From Allobosea sp. Root381 (GTDB lineage Bacteria > Pseudomonadota > Alphaproteobacteria > Rhizobiales > Beijerinckiaceae), in contig NZ_LMJT01000012.1 of the NCBI RefSeq assembly GCF_001429395.1, positions 121,482-185,481 of the forward strand: DNA of 64,000 nt, given 5' to 3'. The first letter of the stretch is position 1. Each line of letters starts with the position of its first letter. Shown here one piece after another: positions 35,813 through 45,085 of this stretch. A model generated the notes under the pieces. That model did no database searches. It saw nothing but the letters and a program-made list of their open reading frames with translations, and was not told the origin of the DNA. The position numbers and the translations under genes were made by a program.

Positions 35813-36679
35813 ATGGCGGTGCATTTCGACCTCGCGGCGCTCGACATGCTGGTCGCGGTCGTCGAGAGCGGCGGCTTTACCGCCGCCAGCGCCCGGCTGG
35901 GGCGGACGCAGTCGGCGATCTCGGTCCGAATCCAGGACCTTGAAAGCCAGCTCGGCCACAGGCTGCTGGAGCGCTCGCGCCGCGGCGTGGTGCCGACCGA
36001 TGCCGGCGAGCGGCTGATCGCCCATGCCAGGCGTATGCTCGCGATCCAGCGCGAGGCGCTCGACGATCTCGGCGGCAGCAGCGCCTCGGGCCGGCTGCGC
36101 ATCGGTATCCCGGACGATTACGTCGATGCCTTCCTGCGCCCCCTGATCGCGCGCTTCGCGGCCGAGCATCCGCGGGTCGAACTCGAGCTGCATTGCGACC
36201 TCTCGAAGCAGATCGAGCCAGCGGTGGCGGCGGGGGCATTCGACCTCGCGGTGGTGACGCAGGATCCGAAGCGCCCGGTCGGGGAAGTGGTGCGGCGCGA
36301 GCCCGTGGTCTGGATCGCTGCGCGCGGCCACCGGCCGGAGCTGCAGGAGACGCTGCCGCTGGCGCTGTTCTCGGAAGGCTGCCGGGTGCGCCCGCGCCTG
36401 CTCGCGGCGCTGAACCAGGCCGGGAAGGACTATCGCCTTGTGTTCTCCTGCTCGCATACCTCCGGCATGCTCTCGGCGGTCGAGGCCGGTTTCTGCATCA
36501 CGGCTGTTACGGAAAGCGCGGTGCCGCCGTCGATGCGCAGGCTCGGTCCGGCCGAGGGGCTGCCGCCCCTGTTCGAGCTCAGCGTCGGGCTCATCATGGG
36601 GCCGAAGCCCGGGCTGGCGGCGCGCCGCTTCGCGGCGGCACTGCGCGAGGAGATGGCCGCACCGCGGCTGGTGGCGTGA
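35813..36679 (+). CDS. LysR family transcriptional regulator
   Basis: 288 residues. The winged helix is at residues 1-62 (DLAALDMLVAVVESGGFTAA, then LGRTQSAISVRIQDLE). The effector domain begins SGRLRIGIPDDYVDAF, a start found in the group near pecT/hrp regulators and regulators of DMT exporters. It is divergent from the DMT transporter, its probable target. Confidence 0.93.
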   Translation: MAVHFDLAALDMLVAVVESGGFTAASARLGRTQSAISVRIQDLESQLGHRLLERSRRGVVPTDAGERLIAHARRMLAIQREALDDLGGSSASGRLRIGIPDDYVDAFLRPLIARFAAEHPRVELELHCDLSKQIEPAVAAGAFDLAVVTQDPKRPVGEVVRREPVVWIAARGHRPELQETLPLALFSEGCRVRPRLLAALNQAGKDYRLVFSCSHTSGMLSAVEAGFCITAVTESAVPPSMRRLGPAEGLPPLFELSVGLIMGPKPGLAARRFAAALREEMAAPRLVA

Positions 36680-36689
36680 GGTTCCTGGG

Positions 36690-36764
36690 TCATTCCCGGC
36701 CGCAGCGAAGCGAAGAGCCGGGAATCTGCGGCAAGAGATGCTCGGGTCTGCACCCGAGCATGAC
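36690..36764. repeat. Palindromic intergenic element 2
   Basis: GTCATTCCCGG at the left end and a perfect 10-bp hairpin, ATGCTCGGGT (36738-36747) with ACCCGAGCAT (36752-36761), just before obgE. Related to the other GTCAT/ATGAC elements of the window. Confidence 0.6.
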
Positions 36765-36801
36765 GGCCTGCATTGCCCTTTGCCCTCGCGATCACTACTG
36801 A

Positions 36802-37851
<1,050 letters not shown>

Positions 37852-37863
37852 GCCGCGGTCTCA

Positions 37864-38070
37864 TCAGCGCGTGGCGCGGCGGGTCGTGCGGACGACCGTC
37901 GGGGCGGTGATCGCGCCGGCGGCGCCGCCCACGACCGCACCCACCGGGCCGCCGACGACGGCTCCCGTACCCGCCCCCGCTGCGGCACCGCCGATGCGCT
38001 GTTCGGTGGTGTTGCAGGCTGCGAGTGTCAATGCGCCTGCCGCGAGCAGAGCCAAGGTCGACATCTTCAT
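37864..38070 (-). CDS. Small glycine-zipper lipoprotein
   Basis: 68 residues. A lipoprotein signal with lipobox LAAC (MKMSTLALLAAGALTLAAC) gives a mature protein anchored by cysteine 19. The rest is a glycine-zipper helix pair (GGAAAGAGTGAVVGGPVGA) and a basic tail ending TTRRATR. Such proteins are common small outer-membrane lipoproteins of Hyphomicrobiales. It is convergent with obgE, 12 bases apart. Confidence 0.85.
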   Translation of the reverse strand: MKMSTLALLAAGALTLAACNTTEQRIGGAAAGAGTGAVVGGPVGAVVGGAAGAITAPTVVRTTRRATR

Positions 38071-38362
38071 GGTGCACGTTCTCCGCGTTGCATCAGCCGG
38101 CAACGCCGGACCCAAGCGGGAGTTCCGAGCGCGAACGGGATGAGCGCCGCGGAACCGGGGATTGTTCAGCTTTCCTTCGCGCCAAACGCGCCTCGGCCCT
38201 TGCGATCGGCGGAAAAATCCGTATACAGCCCCCATCGCATCAGCCGCACCAATCGCGTGGTCGATGCGGGCCGGTCTCCGGTTCGCAGCGTTCGTTTCGT
38301 TTTGGCAGGCTTTGTTTTTCGACCGGTTCGTCCATCTGGGGCGGATCGATGGAGTTGAGACC

Positions 38363-38488
38363 ATGAAGATCCGCAATTCGCTGAAGTCGCTGCGCGCCCG
38401 TCACCGCGACAACCAGCTCGTGCGCCGCAAGGGCCGCGTCTACATCATCAACAAGGTCCAGAAGCGCTTCAAGGCGCGCCAGGGCTGA
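38363..38488 (+). CDS. rpmJ: 50S ribosomal protein L36
   Basis: 41 residues, [20 protein letters not shown] and onwards, matching the alphaproteobacterial L36. The four zinc-ligand residues (three Cys and a His) of the zinc-type L36 are absent; this is the zinc-independent form. It is monocistronic and followed by hairpins. Too short for many gene finders, but the match covers the whole length. Confidence 0.96.
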   Translation: MKIRNSLKSLRARHRDNQLVRRKGRVYIINKVQKRFKARQG

Positions 38489-38493
38489 GGTCG

Positions 38494-38573
38494 CGGCGGC
38501 CTTCTCGGCCGCCGGACTGCCTTGGGGACGGTATCGAATGGCGGGGCGCCTTGCGGCGTGTCCCGCCTTTTGG
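38494..38573 (+). terminator. Two hairpins after rpmJ
   Basis: GGCGGCC-TTCTC-GGCCGCC lies just after the rpmJ stop, and a second structure, GGCGGG (38540-38545) with CCCGCC (38562-38567) followed by TTTT, lies about 50 bases on. The second has the form of an intrinsic terminator. Confidence 0.6.
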
Positions 38574-38595
38574 TGTTTCCGGTCTCTTTCTCGTG

Positions 38596-38636
38596 AGCCG
38601 GCCCGGCGGTCGATTGACCTGACCGCCGGGCCGGCT
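38596..38636. repeat. Perfect 16-bp hairpin just before the TPR gene
   Basis: AGCCGGCCCGGCGGTC (38596-38611) and its exact complement at 38621-38636, with a 9-base loop. The 3' arm ends 12 bases before the ATG of the TPR gene. No T-run follows, so it is not a classical terminator. In the mRNA it would sit against the ribosome site. Confidence 0.8.
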
Positions 38637-38648
38637 ACATTTGTGGGC

Positions 38649-39293
38649 ATGATCATCGTCCGCACGCTATCCGCCGGGCTGCTGCTGGCGCTGGCGGCTG
38701 CCCTTCCCGTCGCATGGGCGCAGGATGCCGTGCCGCCGCAGCGGCCGGGCGCCGTGGCTCCCGACGACCGGGATGACAGGCCGCAGGCGACTCCCAGCCC
38801 CATGCGCGGGCCCGCCGCGACGCTGGAGCGGCTGTTCGAGCGGCTGGCCGCCGCCAAGACCCCGGAAGAGGCCAAGGGCATCGCCAACCTGATCCAGCGT
38901 CGCTGGGCCCGTTCCGGCTCGCCCACCGCCGATCTGCTGATGACGCGCGCCCAGACGGCGATGAAAGGCAAGCAGATCGAGCTCGCGATCGAGCTCCTCG
39001 ACCGCGTCATCACCCTGGAACCGGACTGGGCAGAGGGCTGGAACCAGCGTGCCAACGCGCTCTTCCTCGCCGGCGACCCGATCCGCTCGATCTATGACAT
39101 CGGCGAGGCGCTGAAGCGCGAGCCGCGCCATTACGGCGCGATGATGGGGCTCGGCACCATCCTGCGCCAGCAGGGTGACGACAAGCGCGCCATGATCGCT
39201 TATCGCCGGGCGCTGGCGGTCTATCCGCAGCTCGAGGCGGTCAAGGACGCGGTCGAATCGCTCAAGACCGAGGTCGATGGCCGCGACGCCTGA
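38649..39293 (+). CDS. Periplasmic TPR protein
   Basis: 214 residues with a signal peptide (RTLSAGLLLALAAALPVAWAQ). After a proline-rich linker, helical repeats of tetratricopeptide type cover about residues 65-205, for example AIELLDRVITLEPDWAEGWN and RSIYDIGEALKREPRHYGAM. TPR proteins act as scaffolds. The stop overlaps the next gene by 17 bases, so the two are coupled. The start at 38649 directly follows a strong hairpin. Confidence 0.88.
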   Translation: MIIVRTLSAGLLLALAAALPVAWAQDAVPPQRPGAVAPDDRDDRPQATPSPMRGPAATLERLFERLAAAKTPEEAKGIANLIQRRWARSGSPTADLLMTRAQTAMKGKQIELAIELLDRVITLEPDWAEGWNQRANALFLAGDPIRSIYDIGEALKREPRHYGAMMGLGTILRQQGDDKRAMIAYRRALAVYPQLEAVKDAVESLKTEVDGRDA

Positions 39294-40296
39294 ACCATCG
39301 ACGAAATCGCCGCCGCAGCTGAAGCGCGGCATGGTGATCCGCTGGCTTTTCGCCGCCGCCGTCGTGGCGATGGCAGGTCTCCTGTTCTGGTCGGAATGGC
39401 TCGGCGCGCAAGCTGCGCGGCGCTATCCGCCGCTGGGGAGCTTCGTGGCGGTCGCCGGCGGGCGGCTGCATTATCGCGAGAGCCGCCCTGCGACCGAGCC
39501 GCGCGGCACCGTCGTTCTGATCCATGGCGCCTCCGCGGGCCACGCCGACCTGCTGGCGACGCTCGGGCCCGAGCTCGGCCATTACCGCGTCATCGCGATC
39601 GACCGGCCGGGACAGGGCTGGAGCGACCGGCTGGCGGGGGATGCCATGGCCGATCCGGGACGGCAGGCCGAGGTGCTGATGCAGGCGCTCGATGCGGTCG
39701 CGCCCGAGCATGTCGTGCTGGTGGCGCATTCGCTGGCCGGGGCGGCCGCCGGCCGCATTGCGCTCGAGCGACCGGAGCGGCTGCGCGGGCTCGTGCTGCT
39801 GGGCGCGATCACCCACCCCTGGGACGGTCGCATCGGCTGGTATCAGCGTGTCGCCGCCTGGCCGCTGCTCGGTCCGGTCTTCGTCCGACTGGTCGGGGTG
39901 CCGGCTGCGAGCCTGCTTCTGGAGAAGGGCGCGGAGAGGGCCTTCGCGCCGCGCCCAATGCCGCGGGGCTATCTCGAAACCGGCGAGGTCGCGCTGACAC
40001 TGCGGCCGGCGAGCTTCCGGGCCAATTCCCGGGACGTCGCCGTGGCCAACGCCTTCGTCGCGGCCCAGGCGCCGCACTATGGCGAGCTCAAGGTTCCTGT
40101 GGTCGCGATCACCGGAGACAGCGACACCATCGTTTCGCCGATGAACCATTCGGCGGCGATTGCGCGCCAGGCGCCGCAGGGCAGGTTCGTGCTGCTCCCG
40201 GGCGTCGGCCACATGCCGCATCATGCGGCGCCAGAGATCATCGTCGAGGCAATCGACCAGATGGTCGGGCCCCGGTCGGGGCTGGCGCTGAACTGA
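39277..40296 (+). CDS. Membrane-anchored alpha/beta hydrolase
   Basis: 339 residues. One N-terminal membrane helix (IRWLFAAAVVAMAGLLFW, residues 20-40) is followed by an alpha/beta-hydrolase domain: VVLIHGASAGHADLL (oxyanion), nucleophile VAHSLAGAAAG, acid in TGDSDTIVSP, histidine in LPGVGHMPHHA. The nucleophile elbow AHSLAG departs slightly from GxSxG, with alanine in the first position. The domain would face the periplasm. Substrate unknown. Confidence 0.88.
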   Translation: MAATPEPSTKSPPQLKRGMVIRWLFAAAVVAMAGLLFWSEWLGAQAARRYPPLGSFVAVAGGRLHYRESRPATEPRGTVVLIHGASAGHADLLATLGPELGHYRVIAIDRPGQGWSDRLAGDAMADPGRQAEVLMQALDAVAPEHVVLVAHSLAGAAAGRIALERPERLRGLVLLGAITHPWDGRIGWYQRVAAWPLLGPVFVRLVGVPAASLLLEKGAERAFAPRPMPRGYLETGEVALTLRPASFRANSRDVAVANAFVAAQAPHYGELKVPVVAITGDSDTIVSPMNHSAAIARQAPQGRFVLLPGVGHMPHHAAPEIIVEAIDQMVGPRSGLALN

Positions 40297-40325
40297 GAGG
40301 CGCCCTTCGCGCTTGGATCCGCGCC

Positions 40326-40370
40326 GTCACCCCGGGTCGGCGCCGCTGGGCGCGGTCTGTCCGGGATGAC
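40326..40370. repeat. Palindromic intergenic element 3
   Basis: GTCACCCCGG and CCGGGATGAC form imperfect arms around a GC-rich loop, between the convergent hydrolase and pyruvate kinase genes. Possibly a bidirectional terminator. Confidence 0.6.
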
Positions 40371-40417
40371 AGCGCGTTTCCACGAGAAAAGCAGCGGGCT
40401 CGATGGCGCGAGACGGC

Positions 40418-41857
40418 TCACGCCTTCTCGACATGCTCCTTCGCGATGAAGGCGATGCGGACCATGTTGGTGGCACCGGGCGTCCCGAAGGGCACGCCGG
40501 CGACGACGATGATGCGGTCGCCGAGCTTGGCGAAGTGTTCGCGCACGGCGAATTTGCAGGCGCGCGAGGCCATGTCGTCGATGTCGCTGGCATCCTTCGT
40601 CACCACCGCATGCACGCCCCAGACCAGGGTCAGGCGGCGCGCGGCGGCGCGGTTCGGCGTCAGGGCGATCACGGTCGAGTCCGGTCGCTCGCGGGCGAGG
40701 CGGAAAGCGGTCGAGCCCGAGGAGGTCCAGGCGGCGATGACCTTCAGCTTCAGCGTCGTGGCGATCTCGTGAGAGGCCTTGGCGATGGCGTCGGCGCCGG
40801 TCTGCTCCGGCTCGGTGCGCTGTGCCTCCAGGAGCGAGCGGTAGACCGACTCGTTCTCGACCTCCTCGGCGATGCGGTTCATCATCGAAACCGCCTCGAT
40901 CGGGAACTGCCCGGCGGCGCTCTCGGCCGAGAGCATCACCGCGTCGGCGCCCTCGAAGACGGCGTTGGCAACGTCGGAGACCTCGGCGCGGGTCGGCACC
41001 GGGCTGGTGATCATGCTCTCCAGCATCTGCGTCGCGACGACGACCGGCTTGCCCATGCGGCGGCTGACCGCGATGATCCGCTTCTGCGTGCCGGGGACCT
41101 TCTCGAGCGGCATCTCGACGCCGAGATCGCCGCGCGCGACCATGAGCGCGTCGGACGCCTCGATGATCTCCTCGAGCCGGCCCAGCGCCTGCGGCTTCTC
41201 GATCTTGGCCATGGCGAGCGCGCGCCCGCGCACGATCTTGCGCAGGTCGGCCATGTCCTCGGGGCGCTGCACGAAGGAGAGCGCGATCCAGTCGACCCCG
41301 GCCTCGGCCGCGGCCTCGGCGTCGGAGCGGTCCTTCTCGGTCATGGCCGAGACGGCGATGATGGTGTCGGGCAGGCTGACGCCCTTGCGCGAGGACAGGC
41401 GCCCGCCGACGACGACGCGCGTCACCGCCTGCTTCTCGCTCGCCTTCTCGACGGTGAGCCGAAGCTTGCCGTCGTCGAGGATCAGGGTGTGGCCGGGCTC
41501 CAGCGCGGACAGGATTTCGGGATGGGGCAGGTGGACGCGCTTGGCCGTGCCGGGGGCGGGATCGGAATCGAAGGTGAAGCGCGCGCCGTTCTCCAGCGTG
41601 ACCGCGCCGTCGCCCCCGAAGGCACCAACGCGGAGCTTCGGGCCCTGCAGGTCGGCGAGGATGCCGACCGGGCGGCGGAACTGCGTCTCCAGCGCGCGCA
41701 GCATCGCTACCCGCTCCGGCAGCGACTCGCGCTGGGTGTGGCTCATATTGATGCGGAAGACGTCGACGCCGGCCTCGAACAGCTTCGCGCACATCTCGGG
41801 CGTCGAGGAGGCGGGCCCCAGCGTGGCGATGATCTTGATGCTGCGCTCGCGTTTCAT
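40418..41857 (-). CDS. pyk: Pyruvate kinase
   Basis: 479 residues, standard for a bacterial pyruvate kinase. The start RSIKIIATLGPASSTPEM and FRINMSHTQRE form the first substrate site; the catalytic lysine is in MAKIEKPQAL, the metal/phosphoenolpyruvate motif in MVARGDLGVEMPLEKVPG, and ATQMLESMI follows. It converts phosphoenolpyruvate and ADP to pyruvate and ATP. AAGGATACCCC precedes the ATG. It is the third gene after glycerate kinase and the DUF1036 gene, which links 2-phosphoglycerate production with the last step of lower glycolysis. Confidence 0.97.
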   Translation of the reverse strand: MKRERSIKIIATLGPASSTPEMCAKLFEAGVDVFRINMSHTQRESLPERVAMLRALETQFRRPVGILADLQGPKLRVGAFGGDGAVTLENGARFTFDSDPAPGTAKRVHLPHPEILSALEPGHTLILDDGKLRLTVEKASEKQAVTRVVVGGRLSSRKGVSLPDTIIAVSAMTEKDRSDAEAAAEAGVDWIALSFVQRPEDMADLRKIVRGRALAMAKIEKPQALGRLEEIIEASDALMVARGDLGVEMPLEKVPGTQKRIIAVSRRMGKPVVVATQMLESMITSPVPTRAEVSDVANAVFEGADAVMLSAESAAGQFPIEAVSMMNRIAEEVENESVYRSLLEAQRTEPEQTGADAIAKASHEIATTLKLKVIAAWTSSGSTAFRLARERPDSTVIALTPNRAAARRLTLVWGVHAVVTKDASDIDDMASRACKFAVREHFAKLGDRIIVVAGVPFGTPGATNMVRIAFIAKEHVEKA

Positions 41858-41878
41858 GGGGTATCCTTGGGCTGTCCT

Positions 41879-42322
41879 TCAGGGCCGCGCGGGGGCGCCG
41901 CCGGTGGTGTCGGTCAACTGGATCGTCCAGCTCTTCTGCTCGCCCGTATCGACCTCGAAGAAGCCGGCGCGGTCATAGCCGCGGGCCAGACAGTCTTCTA
42001 TCCCGCGAATGGTGAATTCCTTGTTGCGGGTACACATCACGGATTTGCCGGTCCATTCGCCGCCGCGGTCATAATCGATGGCGTGGACGTAATAGAAGCG
42101 GGCGGCGAGCGTGCCGCGCAGCAGCGTCTCGCAGGCGCGCGGAGCGATGTTCCACCAGCCCTCGGTGATCCAGCCCTGCGCGTCGCGATAGCCGATCGCC
42201 ACCCCGACGCGGCTGCTCGTCGTGTTGCACATGCGCAGGTCGGCGAAGGCGGGCGCTGCCCCGAAGAGCAGTCCGGCCATCGCCAGAGCGAGGCGCAGGA
42301 GCGGGCGTAGCGTTGGTTTCAT
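41879..42322 (-). CDS. DUF1036 exported protein
   Basis: 147 residues with a signal peptide (LALAMAGLLFGAAPAFADLR). The mature part matches the DUF1036 pattern: RMCNTTSSRVGVAIGYRD, GWITEGWWNIAPRACETLL, VHAIDYDRGGEWTGKSVMC, with four conserved cysteines likely paired in the periplasm. Function is unknown. It lies 2 bases after the glycerate kinase stop and 21 bases before pyk, so it is in their operon. Confidence 0.92.
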   Translation of the reverse strand: MKPTLRPLLRLALAMAGLLFGAAPAFADLRMCNTTSSRVGVAIGYRDAQGWITEGWWNIAPRACETLLRGTLAARFYYVHAIDYDRGGEWTGKSVMCTRNKEFTIRGIEDCLARGYDRAGFFEVDTGEQKSWTIQLTDTTGGAPARP

Positions 42323-42324
42323 TC

Positions 42325-43599
42325 TCAAGGTTCGATCAGAATCACGCGGCAATCATTCACGTTGGTCAGCGTCGGCCCGGTCCGCAGCAAATCACCCAGC
42401 GGCTCGAAGAAGCCGGTCGAATCGTTGTCGGCCAGACATTCGGCAGGAAAGAGGCCGAGGCCTGCGGCACGTGCCAGCGTGGTTGCGTCGATGATCGCGC
42501 CGGCCGGGTCGGTGGCCTCGCCGCCGCCGCCATCGGTGCCGTCCGTGTCGCCCGAGAGCGCGACGATGCCGGGCTCCGACCCGAGCGCGATGGCGAGCGC
42601 CAGCGCATATTCCTGGTTCGGCCCGCCCCGGCCCGTGCCGCGCAGCGTCACGGTCAGCTCTCCGCCCGAGAGGATCGCCGCGCGCCGGCCCTGCCGCCTG
42701 AGCGACAGCGCCAGCTCGGCATGCCGGGCGGCGACCTCGCGGGCCTCGCCTTCCAGGTCGGGGCCGAGGTCATGAACCTCGTAGCCCAGCGCGACAGCGG
42801 CCGCATGGGCGGCGGCGATGGAGTCGGCCGGGCGAGCGATGATGCGGAATTCGGTTCTGGCAAAGGCATCGTGGCCGGGTCTCGGCGTCTCGCTGGCGGC
42901 GTCCGCCAGCAGGGCTTCGGCGGCCGCTGGCAGGGCAAGTCCGTAGCGCGCCACGATTGCGCGGGCCTGATCGATTGTCGTCGGGTCGGCGACCGTCGGG
43001 CCCGAGGCGATGGCCGTCGGCTCGTCGCCCGGTACATCGGAGATCGCGAGCGTCAGCAGGCGCGCAGGCGCCGCGGCCAGGGCCAGCCGGCCGCCCTTGA
43101 TGCGGGAGAGCCGCTTGCGGACGATGTTCATCTCGCCGATCGGCGCGCCGGAGCGCAGCAGCGCCTTGTTGACGGCCTGCTTCTCGGCGAGCGTCAGCGC
43201 GCCTGCAGGCGCGACCCAGTTGGCCGAGCCGCCACCCGAGAGCAGCACGAGCACGAGATCCTCGGCAGTGGCCGCGGACGCCAGTTCGAGCGCGCGCGTG
43301 GCGCTGTCGATGCTGCCCTGGTCCGGCACGGGATGGCCGGCCGCCACCATCGGGATGTGGCGCGTCCGCGCCTCATAGCCATGGCGCGCGACGGCGTGGC
43401 CGAGGAGGCGTTCGGGCGGAAAGCCCGAATCGAGATAGTGGGCTTCGGCCAGGGCCGTCATGCTGCCGGCGGCCTTGCCGGCGGCGAGCAGGATCAGGCG
43501 GCCGGCCTCGGGAGCGGGCGGGAGATGGGGCGGCAGGCAGCCGGCGGGATGGGCCCGCGCGACCGCAGCATCGAAGATGGCACGCGCGCTGGCGCGCAT
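42325..43599 (-). CDS. ttuD: Glycerate 2-kinase (MOFRL/DUF4147 family)
   Basis: 424 residues from the ATG at 43599; a TTG at 43629 would add 10. The N-terminal DUF4147 domain (ILLAAGKAAGSMTALAEAHY, then LVLLSGGGSANW) and C-terminal MOFRL domain (VTLRGTGRGGPNQEYALALA, ALSGDTDGTDGGGGEATDPAG) are both complete. It phosphorylates D-glycerate to 2-phosphoglycerate, using ATP. The neighbouring pyruvate kinase parallels ttuD-ttuE of the tartrate utilisation loci, though the other tartrate genes are absent here. Confidence 0.93.
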   Translation of the reverse strand: MRASARAIFDAAVARAHPAGCLPPHLPPAPEAGRLILLAAGKAAGSMTALAEAHYLDSGFPPERLLGHAVARHGYEARTRHIPMVAAGHPVPDQGSIDSATRALELASAATAEDLVLVLLSGGGSANWVAPAGALTLAEKQAVNKALLRSGAPIGEMNIVRKRLSRIKGGRLALAAAPARLLTLAISDVPGDEPTAIASGPTVADPTTIDQARAIVARYGLALPAAAEALLADAASETPRPGHDAFARTEFRIIARPADSIAAAHAAAVALGYEVHDLGPDLEGEAREVAARHAELALSLRRQGRRAAILSGGELTVTLRGTGRGGPNQEYALALAIALGSEPGIVALSGDTDGTDGGGGEATDPAGAIIDATTLARAAGLGLFPAECLADNDSTGFFEPLGDLLRTGPTLTNVNDCRVILIEP

Positions 43600-43892
43600 C
43601 CGGTCCGTCGCATCGCTGGATTGCTGCAAGGCTGCCCCGTTCCGCCATCGGCTGCCGCCGAGCGGGCCGAGCTTCCGTCGCGATTCTTTTAAGTGGCGTG
43701 GCTGCAGCCGTCACCCGCCTTTTGCCGATACAGTGATACTTCTTGCCGGGCCGGCCGATCGGTGGTGCTCCCGGGCCTGCTGCTTCACGCGACTGTTGAG
43801 AGTTTCCGCCTGCGTCCCGCTTGCGGCTTGACGGCAGGGTCTGCGCGGTGCGAACCCTCCGGCCAAATCCCCATCATCGAGAAGGACATCAG

Positions 43893-44135
43893 ATGGACGA
43901 TCCGGTTGCTGGCGACCAGCTGAAGAGCATCGTGGAGCGCATCGAGCGTCTCGAGGAAGAGAAGAAGACCATCGCCGACGACATCAAGGAGGTCTATGCC
44001 GAGGCCAAGGGCAACGGCTACGACGTCAAGGTGCTGCGCAAGGTCATCGCCATCCGCAAGCGCGACGCCAATGAGCGCGCCGAGGAGGAGGCGATCCTCG
44101 ACCTTTATCTCCAGGCCGTCGGCGAGAGCGCCTGA
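43893..44135 (+). CDS. gapR: DUF2312 protein, GapR-type nucleoid-associated factor
   Basis: 80 residues, the length of Caulobacter GapR. Family sequence: [60 protein letters not shown]. GapR tetramers encircle overtwisted DNA and assist topoisomerases in front of replication and transcription. The ATG at 43893 follows GAAGGACATCAG; the upstream in-frame extension is not conserved. A strong terminator follows. Confidence 0.94.
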   Translation: MDDPVAGDQLKSIVERIERLEEEKKTIADDIKEVYAEAKGNGYDVKVLRKVIAIRKRDANERAEEEAILDLYLQAVGESA

Positions 44136-44155
44136 GCGCTGGCCAAAGCTGAATC

Positions 44156-44196
44156 AAAACGCCCGCCCCGGGTTTCCGGGGCGGGCGTTTTTCTTT
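44156..44196 (+). terminator. Intrinsic terminator after gapR
   Basis: CGCCCGCCCCGG (44160-44171), a GTTT loop, and CCGGGGCGGGCG (44176-44187), followed by a nine-base T-rich tract. The AAAA before the stem pairs with the T-run, so it may also act for the convergent nitroreductase gene. Confidence 0.93.
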
Positions 44197-44310
44197 GCTG
44201 TGGCCGTTCGATCAGGTGGCGACCTCGGCGAATGGCGTCCATGCGCCATTGCGCCTGCTGGCACGCTTGCCGGAGAATAACCCTCCAGGCCGCCTGAGCC
44301 CGGGCTTCGC

Positions 44311-44898
44311 TCAGCCGTGGGTCCGGAAGCGGAGCTCGTCATCGATGAAGGTTTTCTCCGGAAAGGCCGCCTCATTGGAGCCGAAAGGCATCTGCGCGGT
44401 CAGCTTCCAGGACTCCGGAATGTTCCAGGCCTTGGCGACGTCCGCGTCGACGAGCGGATGATAGTGCTGAAGGCTCGCGCCGATATCGGCGTCGGCAAGC
44501 GTGGCCCATACCGCCATCTGCGCGATGCCGGTCGAGTGTTCCGACCAGATCGGGAAATTATGCGCGTAGAGAGGGAAGTTGGCCTGAAGCGCTTCAACAG
44601 GCTCCTGATCCTCGAAGAACAGGACGGTCCCGGCGCCGCTTGAGAAGCTGTCGATCTTCTTGCTCGTCGCCTCGAAATCGGCGGCCGGCACGATAGACTT
44701 CAGCGCGTCCCGGGTGATGTTCCAGAACTTGTCGCTCTCCTTGCCGAAGAGAATGACGGCGCGAGAGCTTTGCGAGTTGAAGCTGGACGGTGACAGGCGG
44801 ATCGCCTCTCTGATCAGGGCATCCACCTGCGCCTCTGCGATAGGCAGATTTTTGCCAAGGGCATATTGCGTACGGCGCTTCCTAAGCTTGTCGAGCAT
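44311..44898 (-). CDS. Nitroreductase family oxidoreductase
   Basis: 195 residues from the ATG with GAGGAAGCC before it. The N-terminal LDKLRKRRTQYALGKNLPI is the FMN-phosphate binding RRT motif of the YdgI/MhqN-like nitroreductases; PSSFNSQSSRAVILFG and the C-terminal MPFGSNEAAFPEKTF are also typical. It is an FMN enzyme reducing nitro compounds or quinones with NAD(P)H. It is divergent from a LysR regulator, a pairing usual for electrophile-inducible reductases. Confidence 0.92.
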   Translation of the reverse strand: MLDKLRKRRTQYALGKNLPIAEAQVDALIREAIRLSPSSFNSQSSRAVILFGKESDKFWNITRDALKSIVPAADFEATSKKIDSFSSGAGTVLFFEDQEPVEALQANFPLYAHNFPIWSEHSTGIAQMAVWATLADADIGASLQHYHPLVDADVAKAWNIPESWKLTAQMPFGSNEAAFPEKTFIDDELRFRTHG

Positions 44899-45040
44899 GG
44901 CTTCCTCATATGTGAACGCGTGTCGCGCCGCGGGATCGATGAAGGCCGGGCGGCCTTTCTCTGAGCGCTTCCCAAGGCGCCCTCCCTGCGGGAGCGGGAC
45001 TTGATAGTGGAGAGGTAGCGGTTCACTTCCTGCATCGGAA

Positions 45041-45060
45041 TGCCCATATTGGGCACCAAT
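45041..45060. promoter_or_regulatory. Overlapping dyads between nitroreductase and LysR genes
   Basis: TGCCCA-TAT-TGGGCA (45041-45055) and ATTGG-GCA-CCAAT (45048-45060) are two perfect dyads sharing eight bases, 26 bases before the LysR start. Likely the LysR binding site for this divergent pair. Confidence 0.55.
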
Positions 45061-45085
45061 CTGTTGCCTGTTGAGGAACACCTGC

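Noticed and set aside
38363-38488. Loss of zinc cysteines in L36 as a sign of a damaged gene
   Set aside because: The cysteine-free form is the normal L36 of alphaproteobacteria, so it is not an anomaly.
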